From Pristionchus mayeri (taxonomy: Eukaryota > Nematoda > Chromadorea > Rhabditida > Neodiplogasteridae): 64,000 bases of DNA. Shown here piece after piece: positions 44,691 to 56,508 of the stretch (position 1 is its first letter; each line of letters begins with the position of its first letter). A program made the translations under genes and the position numbers. Where the stretch lies: contig BTRK01000003.1 of assembly GCA_036245805.1 (NCBI GenBank), positions 44,010,044 through 44,074,043 of the forward strand. Reading direction: 5' to 3'. The notes under the pieces are model-generated. The model worked only from the letters and a program-made list of their open reading frames with translations. It was not told where the DNA came from and did not search any database.

Positions 44691-46735
44691 GAACCCAGAA
44701 TGTGAGAACCGGAATGTGAGAACACTTGAGAACCCAGAATGTGTGAATGTGATTTCGAACAGCGGATTCTTTCAGATATATTTTAGCAGGTGATATTTTC
44801 AAAAGCTGTGCTTGCATTCTTTTTTAGATGATGATAGTGTCAATTTCCCATTTTCCACGTTTCGATATTGTATCTCATGTGTATGAAGAATGTTCATCGT
44901 CATGTCCATACTGGTTGAGTTGCGAGAGAGTCTACATAATGAAGAGAGCGTAGAGTCGTTTATCGGGCGCTACAGTTAATTGAACCAGTCGTAAATTCTA
45001 TCATACAAAAACACAGCAGAGAGGCCCTTCCCTGGCATCTCTCCTCAGTTGTTCCTTCAACCCTAGCGCCGGATAGTCGACCGGTCCCCTCTCTCTATTT
45101 TCGTCCTTTATTTGTTTGTTAATAAACCATTGAGTTTATTCCTATCCTCGACCTTCATACACCGGATACCAGGGTCCACGGACTTGCACATATTAATCAT
45201 GGCGAACAATGCTTTATAATTGAAAGACATTTTTCTATGCATTTACTTGATCGTTTTTGGAAGATCCCATATACAGAGATTGTGCGAGCTCCACGCCAAG
45301 AATCCTGAAAGCACAGTTTGATCTTGAGATTCATTATTAAAGATTCATTATTTCACACTCCTTTATTATCACGGCGCGGCATAAAATACGTTGAGGATGT
45401 GAGTCTTCTTCCAATGTCGCTGATGCTATTTCCTCTCTCGCTAGCTAGTTGGTCAACCTTTCTTTTCTCACCACAACCTTATGTTCCTAAGTTCCTAGCT
45501 TATCCTACCAATGATGACCGTCCGGTCTTCTATACCCCGCATGCCCGCTGCGTCGACACGTAAGATATGACCGCGAGGGTGGGAACGATACATAGCGGGA
45601 TCGAAAGAGCGTCAAATTCTAAGAACTTCTACGTTTTTCTGCTACACGCCGCCGTTGAGCCAGCAGCGACACGTAAGAAATTGCACGATTAAAAGCAGCT
45701 TACGAGCATATTTTATGCAAATTATGGGCATTTACTTCAGTGTTATTAGTGATGAAAAGATGTAAATGTATTGGAAGTAATTTCGAAATTCGAAGAAGGT
45801 GCTTGACGAGAAAAGTAATTTGGGATATATCAATGAAAGAGTAAATCATAAGCTGGACAATTATTGGTTGGAGCTATCAATAATTGAAGAATAGGTAACG
45901 GTAAAGGTACATCTCATCTTCGAGATCGGGCTCGCGGGAGAACACTGCTAGGCCAGTTCCAATTAGGGCTTATTCAGTCTGGAGTGCCCATCTTTCGCCT
46001 GACCTATTTACCTGCGTCATCTAGTCACGACTAGAAATTCCCCATTGAACAATACATTGGTGAAACTAGCGAGAGTGCACGCAGAATGGAGAGAGTCATT
46101 TCTTTTAGCGCCAATCCTATTGGAGATCGAGGACACCCATCAACTCCTTTCCCACCCACCCCCCAACATACCCCCTGCCCCTATCCTTGCTGCCGCAAGA
46201 AACAAGAATCGACAATGTCGATGGAGATCCGTCTATTGTTATCATCTCGTGCATTACTTGCATGTCCCTTTGACGGAGTAAACAAATAATGTATGAATGG
46301 ATGAATGAGGAATGGGAGATAGGAAGCTGAACGCTAACGCACATAGAGCAGTGAAAGTGAACATGATTCGATCGACCCTGTTGCAACAACTTTTCAACGT
46401 CCTCTTCTATCGATATATTGATCATGGTTTTCGCCTATAGTTGATATTCGTCCTGACTTTTCGAACTCCATTCAGAAGTTATTTTGTTTCGTTGACGGGT
46501 TACATTAAATATTGATTACATTCAGGTCTCTACACGAGCTCATAAATGGATTGTCGATATTGTTAAGGCATTGCCAAAAGTATGTTTCTTGAAATACAAT
46601 GAATAACAAATTTGTAAACAAAAGGAATTATGTGCATGCCTCTCTCTCAACGTTGAACGTCGAACAACTACTGACCATACTACATTGATGACCTGTGAAC
46701 GTGCATGAAGCGGGGATCTATCGTACAGTACTGTG
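44691..46735. other. No confident gene; small tandem repeat and doubtful exon-like stretches
   Basis: A short GAACCCAGAATGTG-type repeat sits at about 44690-44760. Between 45230 and 45570 two stretches look weakly exonic (RLCELHAKNPEST; YPTNDDRPVFYTPHARCVDT), but they could not be joined. The rest shows nothing. Confidence 0.3.
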
Positions 46736-48181
46736 CAAAAGTTTGGAAACATTTTTCAACTTATCATAACTTCATTCAACGTCACCCTATTGACTTATTG
46801 TTTGGAGCATTCAAGAGATAATCCCCACGAGAATATAGCCATATGGTGTATGGACATACACCTAAAGAGAAATGTGTAATGTGTGCAGTTTTCGTGAGTG
46901 TGTTTGAAATTATTTTTTTAAACCTCAACCGAAAGTTGGTATTATCTCATACTAACTGTGTGTGTAGAGTATAACCGTTGACGATAACAATTCACTTCTG
47001 AACTCTCTTGGTGCTCTTCCAAAAACGCCGGAATATCGATTTTCCGAGACATCGAAAATTTCTTTGTTCGTATATATCTTTGGCCATAGTTGAGTTATGG
47101 GGACTAAATTTTGTAGGTAATGTACACTCATGATGCGGCAATAATCTGCCAAGTATGATAACGATCCGGCTCCAAACGCAAAAATTCGAAAAATTTTGGA
47201 CCTCAATTTTCATCATCATAAAATCAATGTTCAGCACATTGGGAAAATTCTAGTTTCTTGCTGCATCATTCATAATCTTCCCACGAACAAGTCCGCAAAA
47301 TTGCAAAGTCAGGCGATTATCGCTACTTATTTTACAGTCGAACAAATGACGAGGATCGGAGGTGCCGAAGTGGTCAAATGTGATATGAGTCAAAAATAAA
47401 TCGTTACGAATACGTTCCAACTTCATTTTAGAGATAACTTCTACTTAGCCATTCACATTTTTAGCTATTAGAGTTCGAATGGCTGTGAAATGTGTCCACT
47501 AGGATCGGAAATGTCATGACTGGTATCACTTTTAACCGTTTCGGAACCTCCGACCCTCGTCCTTTGTTCGACTGTAAAATAAGTAGCGATAATCGCCTGA
47601 CTTTGCAATTTTGCGAACTTATTCATGGGAAGATTATGCATGATGCAGCAAGAAACTAGAATTTTCCCAATGTGCTGAACATTGACTTTATGATGATGAA
47701 AATTGAGGTCCAAAATTTTTCGAATTTTTGCGTTTGGAGCCGGATCGCTATCAGACTTGGCAGATTGTTGCCGCATCATGAGTGTACATTACCTACAAAA
47801 TTTAGGCCCCATAACTCAACTATGGCCAAAGATATATACGCACAAAGAAATTTTCGAGGTCTCGGAAAATCGATATTCCGGAGTTTTTGGAACAGCACCA
47901 AGAGAGTTCAGAAGTGAATTGTTATCGTCAACGGTTATACTCTACACACAGTTAGTATGAGATAATACCGACTTTCGGTTGGGGTTTAAAAAGATAATTT
48001 CAAACACACTCACGAAAACTGCACGCATTACACATTCTTCTTTAGGTGTATGTCCATACACCACATGGCTATATTCTCGTGGGGATTACCTCTTGAATGC
48101 TCCAAACAATAAGTCAATAGGGTGACGTTGAATGAAGTTATGATAAGTTGAAAAATGTTTCCAAATTTTTGCACAGTACTG
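46736..48181. mobile_element. 1.45-kb palindromic Tc1/mariner-like foldback, TA target
   Basis: The termini CAGTACTGTGCAAAAGTTTG and the mirror ending TTTGCACAGTACTG are flanked by TA. The arms of about 700 bp are nearly identical, centred near 47458. Almost the same total length as the foldback at 25194-26633. No transposase. Confidence 0.85.
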
Positions 48182-48281
48182 TATGCCTTTGTTGTTGACC
48201 GAAGCAGGATTCGCCGGTATCTAGGTAATATATATGTCCGGTTTGCTATATAAGAAAGCTTGTAATTATTCAGATGCTTAA

Positions 48282-48388
48282 AAATATCTCAACTGCCTGG
48301 AATATCAGCTTCCCAAAGAATCCTTGGACCTAGCTCGCTTATCCGGCTTTTATTTTTTATGAAAAACATATCGTCCCCTGGAGTATTG
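48282..48388. repeat. Left long direct repeat flanking a LINE fragment
   Basis: 107 bp beginning AAATATCTCAACTGCCTGGA, repeated in the same orientation at 49447-49554 with a handful of differences. Confidence 0.85.
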
Positions 48389-49446
48389 CAAATTTATTTA
48401 TTTATTTATCCTACACCACGTAGGTGCTTCATCAGATATATAAATGTGCGAGAATGAGAGGGGATAGCGAGATAAGAGAAGAGAAGAAAAGAAACATATG
48501 TGGGAGAGGGGTGGGGGGGGGGGGGGTGGGGCAGGAGACGATCACTTCCGATTCGAGTCGCGCGAGAGAGATATTCGAGGGGAGGGGGCCTCGAGAGCGG
48601 GAGAGTGGCCGCTATCCAATATATATCTTATTGGAGTCTTGATTGACTTGAGATCGGAAAGTGTCGAAATGGCGGAAGAGAAGATGGGTGGAGGGAGGGG
48701 AAACAGACCTAAAGATTTCTAATTTCAATAGCAAGGGTATGTAGTAGATTAGGGGAATTTAACAAATGGAGCTTAACAGTGTCGACAGATAAAAGGGGGT
48801 CACATATCAGGTGTAATTTATTGAGAAGTCGGGATGTTCTGTGGGCGAACGAGGCTCTTAAATTTTCCTTTCGGAAAGAGGGAATATGAAGAACAAATGC
48901 ACTATGGCGTCTACTAATTGCCCTATACGTGTAGAAATTACTAATTGGTAATTCGACAAGATTTGCGAAAATTTTGAGAGCTAAAATAATATCTATGACA
49001 ATGCGGCGAGAATAAAGAGAATGTAGCGAGTAAAAGACTAGTCTATCAGAATAGGAAGGAATAGATGTACGTGAATCTACTCGAGAACAGCGATAGAACA
49101 AAAGTCTACTGAACAGATGCTGCACTTTCTCTAGTTTGCGGATTCTACCGGATGATGATGGAGACCAAACTGGGGAAGCATATTCTAATACTGGGAGAAT
49201 AAACGACTTGAAAGCAGTTATGTAAGGGGCAGTAATAGTACAAGCTATGCTACGAAAGAGGAGATAGACCAATGATGAGGCCTTATGACAAACAATTTGA
49301 ATATGAGAGTCAAAATTCAAATGAAGATCGATATGAACACCTAGAAACGTTTCGACGCGGACGGGCACCGAACACCAAACTTTGTGATTGTCAGCCCATT
49401 GCGTTAGCCACTCGGCCATGATAAACGACTCGGCCATGATAAATGA
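48389..49446 (-). mobile_element. 5'-truncated CR1/Jockey-like LINE fragment
   Basis: The - strand open frame 49458-48709 carries the C-terminal part of a LINE reverse transcriptase: LGVHIDLHLNFDSHI, PVLEYASPVWSPSSSGRIRK and LEKVQHLFSRLLFYR. The YADD-containing catalytic core is absent. The 3' end is an ATAA repeat (48390-48411), typical of target-primed insertion. The fragment is enclosed by the 107/108-bp direct repeats. Confidence 0.8.
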
Positions 49447-49554
49447 TAAATATCTCAACTGCCTGGAATCTCAGCTTCCCAAATAATCCTTGGACCTAGC
49501 TCGCTTATCCGGCTTTTATTTTTTATAAAAAACATATCGTCCCCTGGAGTATTG
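49447..49554. repeat. Right long direct repeat flanking a LINE fragment
   Basis: Partner of 48282-48388. Confidence 0.85.
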
Positions 49555-50309
49555 TAAAGGAAACAAGGATAAAAATGGACAAATGATGCGAATCGAGTCT
49601 GTACATTCAATGGACGCAATGACATTGAAGGTGATATTAATTGGGTTTGGTCGAAACGGAGTGCAACGAGCGAGAGAGCACGCGACTTGAAGAGAGTTAT
49701 CATCTAATTGAAACATATTTCAACCGGGCGCGCCTTTGCCTTTACACCTCCTTTAATTTGGTTGGGTCGAGACGGAGTGCTAGAGAAGTGCTTTATTTTC
49801 AAAAATGAATGCATTCCCGCGCTTTCCATGTTGTGTACTAAATAAATGTATGAATGAATGAGGTCATATCTTTGTGATTGCAATACATACAGAGCGATCG
49901 CATTCTCGTTCCGCTCTCATATTATCGCCGTTATCAATTCGAACCGATTATCTTTCTCTCCCTATCTCTCTTTCTCGTTTACTTACTCTTCAATCGCCTT
50001 CAAATTCGAGATGCAAATGCGTTCTTTTCCTCTACCCTCGTAATATTTGTTTCATTTTTATCAATTCCAAAATTGCTAATTTTATGTTGACTTACTCAAT
50101 TAGTCATTTTTTTCAATTATTCGAGTAGATATTTTTTTTCCTTTTCGCCTCACTTCTCACGTCATTTTCCATTCATAGTTGACTTCGGACCGGTCGCGTC
50201 CGCATTGAGTGTAAGGAATTGAACTTTCATATTGCCGTTTTCCCTAATTTTGGATTCATCATTCACTCATTGAAATGCCCGACACAATGAATCATACTCC
50301 CTGTCTAGA
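49555..50309. other. Upstream region of the sedoheptulokinase gene
   Basis: Contains a fragment of the TTAA-bounded MITE (about 49664-49756) and a CT-rich stretch around 49950-49985. No supported exon. Confidence 0.4.
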
Positions 50310-53300
50310 ATGCGCCCCTTCTCGCTCGGAATCGACATTGGCACAACCAGTGTGAAAGTTGCAGCCAAATCGAGCACTGAATTGTGAGTTAAAGAAGGGG
50401 TAACACGAATGGATGCTAGGGAGTCCCACCACGAAGATATTGCGCTCGCAATGGGAAACTGTAGCCAAATTACCCCAGGAACGAGGCAAAAATTATGTAG
50501 AGCAAGTGAAACATAAACGAACTAGCCACAACCCTGCGCTATCAATGAACTTTCCGCGTAGGTAAATAGCCTCACAGCTGTCTGTGAAACTTCGGATAAA
50601 GTGATTCATTATCGGGCTACCGGCTTCTATTACATACACATAGTGTCTAATTGAACTAATTTTTCGTGTTACTCCTTCTTTAAGCTTTGATTCATTATAT
50701 TGATCTTGTTGAAATTTGACCTTATTATTATGGTATTGTTCTTGTTTTTTTTTGAATCGTTGATGTATGAACTCATCGAATTTCTTCAGGATCGAGCAAT
50801 CGAGACCGCACGACGCTTCTGTGGGCCCGTGAGTATTTGCCTTTTGATCCTTGGCCTTGCCGCACATCTTGATCTGCGTCCAGAAAGTGACAACAGATAA
50901 ATATTGTATTGTATTGATCTTTGGCCTCAAATTCCTATCCAGAGGCATTCAAAACGTGAGGAAGATTCTGGAGACGTGCCGGGCCACGATCGACGATGTC
51001 ATCGACGCTCTTCCAAAGGTTCGTCTTCCCATGGGATTAGTACTTCATCATTCTCTTTGGAATATCAGTCTGTTTACTTCCCCGAAAAATAAATTGTTTT
51101 GAACAATTTCAGACAATTTTTCAATTTCAAATACATTAAGATACTTTACATTAGGATGTCGACTTTCGAGCGGTCGCGGTCTCAGCTCAAATGCACGGAG
51201 TGTGCACTTGGAACGGGAGGGAGGTCAATGAACGTGGTAAATGATAGCAGTATTCGTCCAAATTTCTGATACTAGCTGCTTCATTGACGACTATTATTAT
51301 TCTGTCAAGTTTCATTTATGAAAAAATATTGAAAATTGACTGTGATGCGAGTAATATTTTACAGATTTCGAAGCTTCTATCTCTCTGCTCTACACGTGGG
51401 AGTATGGGAGAGTGGATGAGGAGCAGTTGAGGGAATGGAGGTAACGGAAACAAATCTGTTCGTAACATTTAAAATAATTAAAATTTTGCAAACTATATAG
51501 TTTCAACGAATTACATTGTTTGAGTCTATAGCTAGACTCCACAAACTCCGCCCACTTTGCTCAGACACCCTTCCCCTCTAAAGCGAGATTTAGGGAGCAC
51601 GAGCTTCATTACCAACGAAAATGCTCGCTCAAGAAATAATTCGAAAGCTCTTTCAATTCTCTATCGACTGAGCCTATGAGGCCTTGCAAAAATTTCCACT
51701 AATTAGGTCGGCATACGAGATTTAAGGTGTAAAAGTGCCGAATTTGCGCTCACAGAGCATGTGCGGAAAACCTCGCAAGCTTCATCGGTCTCTACTAGCT
51801 AGACGAACATTTATATCATGATAAAGCAAAGAAAAGTGTTCTCATTAATTTGTGCTCGAAAATAGATCAGTCCGCGATGAGATCATTAGCGGGGGAGAGC
51901 GGCGTGAATTCTATCGCTTCCCTCTTCTCTCCCTCTCCTCCCTCTCCCGCCTGTTTCTGCCCCGGCGTGTGTAGAGAGCGCGCGCTCTAGAGAAGAGTGC
52001 GGGCGCACCCCTCCCTCGTTTCGCCTTACTGGGGTGAGGCGCAACCGGGAAAAGGCGAAGCCCTGCCCAAATTTTTGGCGAGTTGACTAGGAATGGGTCG
52101 GAGTTAGCTCCGCCCCTTCCTTCGCTCGTCTCGATTTCCCCCCTATCTCTGTGATAGCATTTCAATCTCTTTTTGAGCTCTAGCGCGATTCAGAGATGAG
52201 ATATCGACAAACGGCCGAAAGTATGATCATATTAGGCCCCCAACGGTTATGTTGAACATAGTTTGGGTGACATGGCTTTATTTCGGTTATACCCCTTGTG
52301 GTTCCTATCTATAGCCGTTAATTTCGAAAAAAAAAATGAAAATTTGAAAAATAACAGGCTAATGCCTTGCAGAACCGCCGGGTTCGACGTGAATCCCGGC
52401 TACGGATGTGTGACACTCGCTCATCTCGAGAAACTGGGAGAAATTGATGAGAAACACAATAGGGCGGGAACCATCGGAGGTGAGGGATACAACTAGGGTT
52501 GGCACTTGGTGAATGGCTGAGATCAAAGATCAACTGAATGGTGTAAGGACAATATAATGCTCGGAAAGACATTCATCTCATGAAACCCCGTTTCCATAGT
52601 ATTGCAGAAATCAAATTTCGAAATGATGAATGCCTAATTCTATTTTACAGATATTCTGGTGTCCATTCTCTGCGGCGATTCTCTCACTTCTCACTCAATG
52701 AGTGATCAGATGGCCGATTCCTTCGGACTGACAGATGGGAAAAGATGGATCGGTAATGGACCTATCATTTTCGAGGATATCTAAGTATCACAATACAGTG
52801 ATCGAGTGCATGAAACTCCTTACACTATTCTCGGAAATGTGCAATTTGTTACGAACTTTCGTTCTTGAAATTTGATCATATTAGACCAAACATATGACAT
52901 AGGTTTTATGTAACAAACAAATAAAATACAATTCATTTTCCAGGACCAGCAGCTAAGCAGGGCCACTGGCAGTCTCTCCTCCCTTCCATCGTCAGCCCGG
53001 AGCATCGAGCGGGCGAGACGAGACTATTCGGGAGGCTGGAGAGGCCGGTAAGCCAGTCTTCAATTTTTGATGGGCAGTTGTATTCGAAAGTGAATTTTGC
53101 TAATTTTGAAGCTAGACGTAAAGATGGAAGGTAATAATTAAAATTTAGGCAGTTGTGCTCGTGGCCCTCGGCGATCTGCAGGCTACGATGTACCCTCTAC
53201 TGCCGGATGAAAACTGCGTCGGTGAGCAAATCTTTGGTCTAATTGCTTAGGCTTACTCCTCCAAACATCTATTTCTAACGGGCAAAATGGAGCTTGTTCT

Positions 53301-54842
53301 TCAAATCTTGTCTTGAGCAATTAGGGATACATATCCGAATATTGATCTAAGTACTCCTTTTCCAGCCCTCAATCTCGGTACATCTGCCCAGATGGCATTC
53401 AGACAAAGCGGGGAGAAAGACGTGGAAGAATACGAGAAGCAGCTGCTGGGTGAGTCCATTTACTCTTAGATCTTTACGTCATTACTTAATTATTCCAATT
53501 ATTCCGTAATCATTGAAAACATTACATTCATAATCATTTTTTTAAAAATCGATAATTCAGCCCGTTCCACGTGCGATCTCCGTCCCTTCTTCAACAACTC
53601 GAATGTAATAGTCTCCGCCTCGATGAACGGAGGGAATATGGTGCAGAGCGAGATCGAGGTAAGCAGAGGGAAAGATTATTCCATTCATCACCCTCTATCG
53701 CTTGCCTTTTTGAATCCTCTCTTTTGTATAATAATATATTTATCGCTCGTGGCGGGGATTCAATTAACGAAAACTAGGGATTATACAGGGAAAATAATCA
53801 TCACAATACTATATTATCTCTTTGATTTGTGTAAACGGAATTTCGTTCAACGCTATTTTCACGATCCTCATGTGAATTTGACTGCTTCCATAAATATTTG
53901 ATCTTTGATATCTTCCAGAAGCGTCTCGGCAGCGCTGGTAACATCGCCGAGCTACTGCAGGCAGCCGATTCCTTCGCTACTCGTAATCCAAACGCGAGTT
54001 CCCTAATATTTCACTTCGATCAGATGCTCAATGGTTTTCTGGTTGGATGGATCTATAATGGTGAAAACTTTTGATTCCAGGGTCCCTACTCGGTATCTGC
54101 CACGGGTCTCTTCCACCGGGAGCGCGGCATGGCGGAGCCTGAGCCACTCCAGATCCATCGTACTGATCCCAATGACGGTCGACCAATCAGCGATCAAGAG
54201 GTGAATTCCTCAGTTTCCAATTGTTGTTACAGCTTATAAACGTTTGTTTTCGGTCATATTTTTACATAGTGAAGAATTATTGTGAAAGAAGGGGTGGAAT
54301 AGAAACATTCAGTTGCGTAATCAGGAAAATACACAAATATAAATTCATACCTTTCTGCAGGCAGTAGCCGCGGTCTCTCGTCGAGTCATCGACAACATGC
54401 TCTCGCTCACTGCTCTCGCCCCTCATCACCAGCGAGTGCTCCTCGTCGGATCAGCTGGATACTCGAGGTAAGACGGTTTTGAAGTAGACCTGATTTTCTC
54501 GAGCTGCGCTGTCCCAACATTTGACGGTTGGGATAAGCTCCACATGAAGGAGGATCATAAAGTATATCAAGAGTTTTAAGAGAGATTTGCAGATTCGCAG
54601 TGCCGCTCAGGGCGGCTCTTGATAAGAACATGACTGGAGGAGGAAGAATTGAGATTGTGAAGCCGGAGGGAAGCACGGTGAACATTGTTTCACTTTAGTC
54701 CATTACAATTCCGATATCTGTTTTGTGAACTGATTAACAAATTCACAAATATTTAGGTTATTTTAGTCGAACAATGCCCTAATTTCAGTCAGCAGCAGCT
54801 GGTGCTGCGGCTTTCGCTTGGGATAAGAGCGGATCGAACTGA
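50310..54842 (+). CDS. SHPK: Sedoheptulokinase-like FGGY carbohydrate kinase, 16 exons, 456 aa
   Basis: Exons: 50310-50383, 50790-50828, 50943-51018, 51155-51236, 51365-51440, 52358-52479, 52651-52752, 52944-53047, 53149-53221, 53366-53449, 53561-53658, 53919-53993, 54081-54200, 54361-54467, 54593-54677, 54789-54842. All join in phase. The kinase is expected to phosphorylate sedoheptulose with ATP to sedoheptulose-7-phosphate, feeding the pentose phosphate pathway in the cytosol. Visible motifs are the N-terminal FGGY phosphate loop (FSLGIDIGTTSVKVAAK), AVSAQMHGVCTW, TAGFDVNPGYGC, LNLGTSAQMAF in the second domain, and VLLVGSAGYSRFAVPLRAAL near the C-terminus. The length is close to the roughly 480 residues of animal SHPK. 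Exon 12 appears to use a GC donor (AAC then gcgagt); GT alternatives there break the frame. Intron 5 is 0.9 kb and includes a GC-rich block. Confidence 0.88.
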
Positions 54843-55031
54843 GAAACAATCAATAATTCGACCGGGACATCATTCATATAAATATATTGTAGTCCTATAT
54901 GTTTAAAGTGAGAAGCGAAAGCAGTGATAAGGTAGTGCCCCAAATTGTAAAAGTTAGTCTATAAATGCAACTTTGAAGAAAAAAAGACAACAAATCTTAG
55001 AAATACATATTTTGGAAAGAAAAGAAACATA

Positions 55032-55870
55032 TTAGGGTGTCCGGAAAGTTCACTTGCTCATCTAAAATGAATGCGTGACTCAATTCCCCATTTCTGCAGT
55101 GTTAATTGTGAGCAGAGTATGGTGCTGTACTAGCACTGAATTAAAAGATGATTGGATTAGTATGGCCGTTTCCACATTGATTTTAGTGATTTGATTTTAT
55201 CACAACCTAGCGAAATTTTCATACATCGTGTTAGCGTGCATCTACTGAAGTATTCGCTCTAACTTGTCATACGTGATCCACTAGTAATTGGGCACCGATT
55301 ACCTAGTTATTTTGCCTCAGGTATTCAAACTGACAGGTCACAAAAAATGAAGTTGAAAAATGAGTAAGTACACTAGGGAGTCTCAGCGTTTTGCTAGACA
55401 GGTGAGATATGCGTCGTATAGTGGACAATGGAGTACCCGATACTACCTTTTAATTGAGCTAATTAACATTAGTCTGGCTCTTTTACATTATCAGAACAAT
55501 ACAACTATGCGACAAAAAAATGGGGTTTTCAGCGTGAAACAGAGTAACAAGACCGTAAACTCAATTCTTGAAGCGGGAGTACCATGTTTTACAAAAGCTA
55601 AGAGTAAGGGGAGCCACCCAACATCAAATGGAATAATTTAGCTTTGCGGAACGGCCGAGGACATAACAATGGAAAACCAAGTTTTCACTAGGCCGTGTAA
55701 AGTCACCACCACTAACATAATTCTAAAATACTTCGTAGTGATGCAATATTCTTCCAATTCAAAACAAAAATTGCACGATACATTGCTCACGAATAGAACT
55801 GCAGAAATGGGGAATTGAATCACGCGTTCATTTTTGATGACCAAATGAACGAACTTTCCGGACACCCTAA
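55032..55870. mobile_element. Non-autonomous mariner-related element, TA target
   Basis: 839 bp with ends TTAGGGTGTCCGGAAAGTTC flanked by TA. The first 20 bases are shared with the 23-kb mariner. The inverted ends extend about 80 bp. An internal 93-codon frame (55360-55641, MSKYTRESQRFARQV) shows no transposase motif. Confidence 0.85.
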
Positions 55871-55912
55871 TAATTTCTAACTCCATCTTCTTGCAGAAAT
55901 CTGTGTGGGGTT

Positions 55913-56031
55913 TAGAGTCAATAATTCGTTCCGCTATTCATTTATTTCCCAGCCGTTCTCACTGCTCTACCAATAAGGAAAGTGCGTAGAATGAAGAGAG
56001 GGTGACCCGAATTACGAATTCTGCACAACGC
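55913..56031. mobile_element. TAGAGTTCG-family MITE, diverged
   Basis: Left end TAGAGTCAATAATTCG and right end GACCCGAATTACGAATTCT match family termini; the inner hairpin has diverged. It lies just upstream of the stomatin-like gene. Confidence 0.5.
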
Positions 56032-56039
56032 TGTGTGAT

Positions 56040-56340
56040 GTCCTTCCTCTTTCATACTCTTTCCGTTCTCGTCTCTCCATTTCCCTCTTCTCTGTCACTC
56101 TCGCCCGCTTCTCCCTCCCCACACGCAGTCCAATCCATTCTGAGGCAAAGCCCTCTCCCCCTTTTCCTCTGTCCTCTCTTCCTCCTCCTTCCCTCTCATA
56201 CTCTCTCATCCTCTCTCCTTATCTCTCCTACTCTCGCAACTCTCGCCTCGTAATTAACCACCCGCCATCTGCTCTCTCTCCCGCGCCTCCTTCGCGGTCC
56301 TCTAAGAGTCAGTCCTATCTCGAACGTTTCTCTCGCGCTT
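56040..56340. repeat. Pyrimidine-rich tract upstream of the stomatin-like gene
   Basis: About 300 bp dominated by CT/CCT runs on +, open on both strands because of composition rather than coding. Similar tracts precede other genes (5225-5320, 16430-16480, 17915-17985), so it may be promoter- or 5'-end-associated. Confidence 0.4.
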
Positions 56341-56508
56341 TCCCCCATAAAATTATTTATATTTGCTATTTTTGAGTCTTCTTCCACTTTCCACCTATGA
56401 CTAACAATTTTAATTGACATTTTCTTATTCTTATATACCGTTTTACACTTCAGTTCTCCTTACATATCACTCGTATTGCAGGTAGTTAAATAAACGGTGT
56501 AAGTGCAG

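Noticed and set aside
56002..56253. Open frames on both strands before the stomatin-like gene
   Set aside because: Composition is CT-rich low complexity, which stays open by chance.
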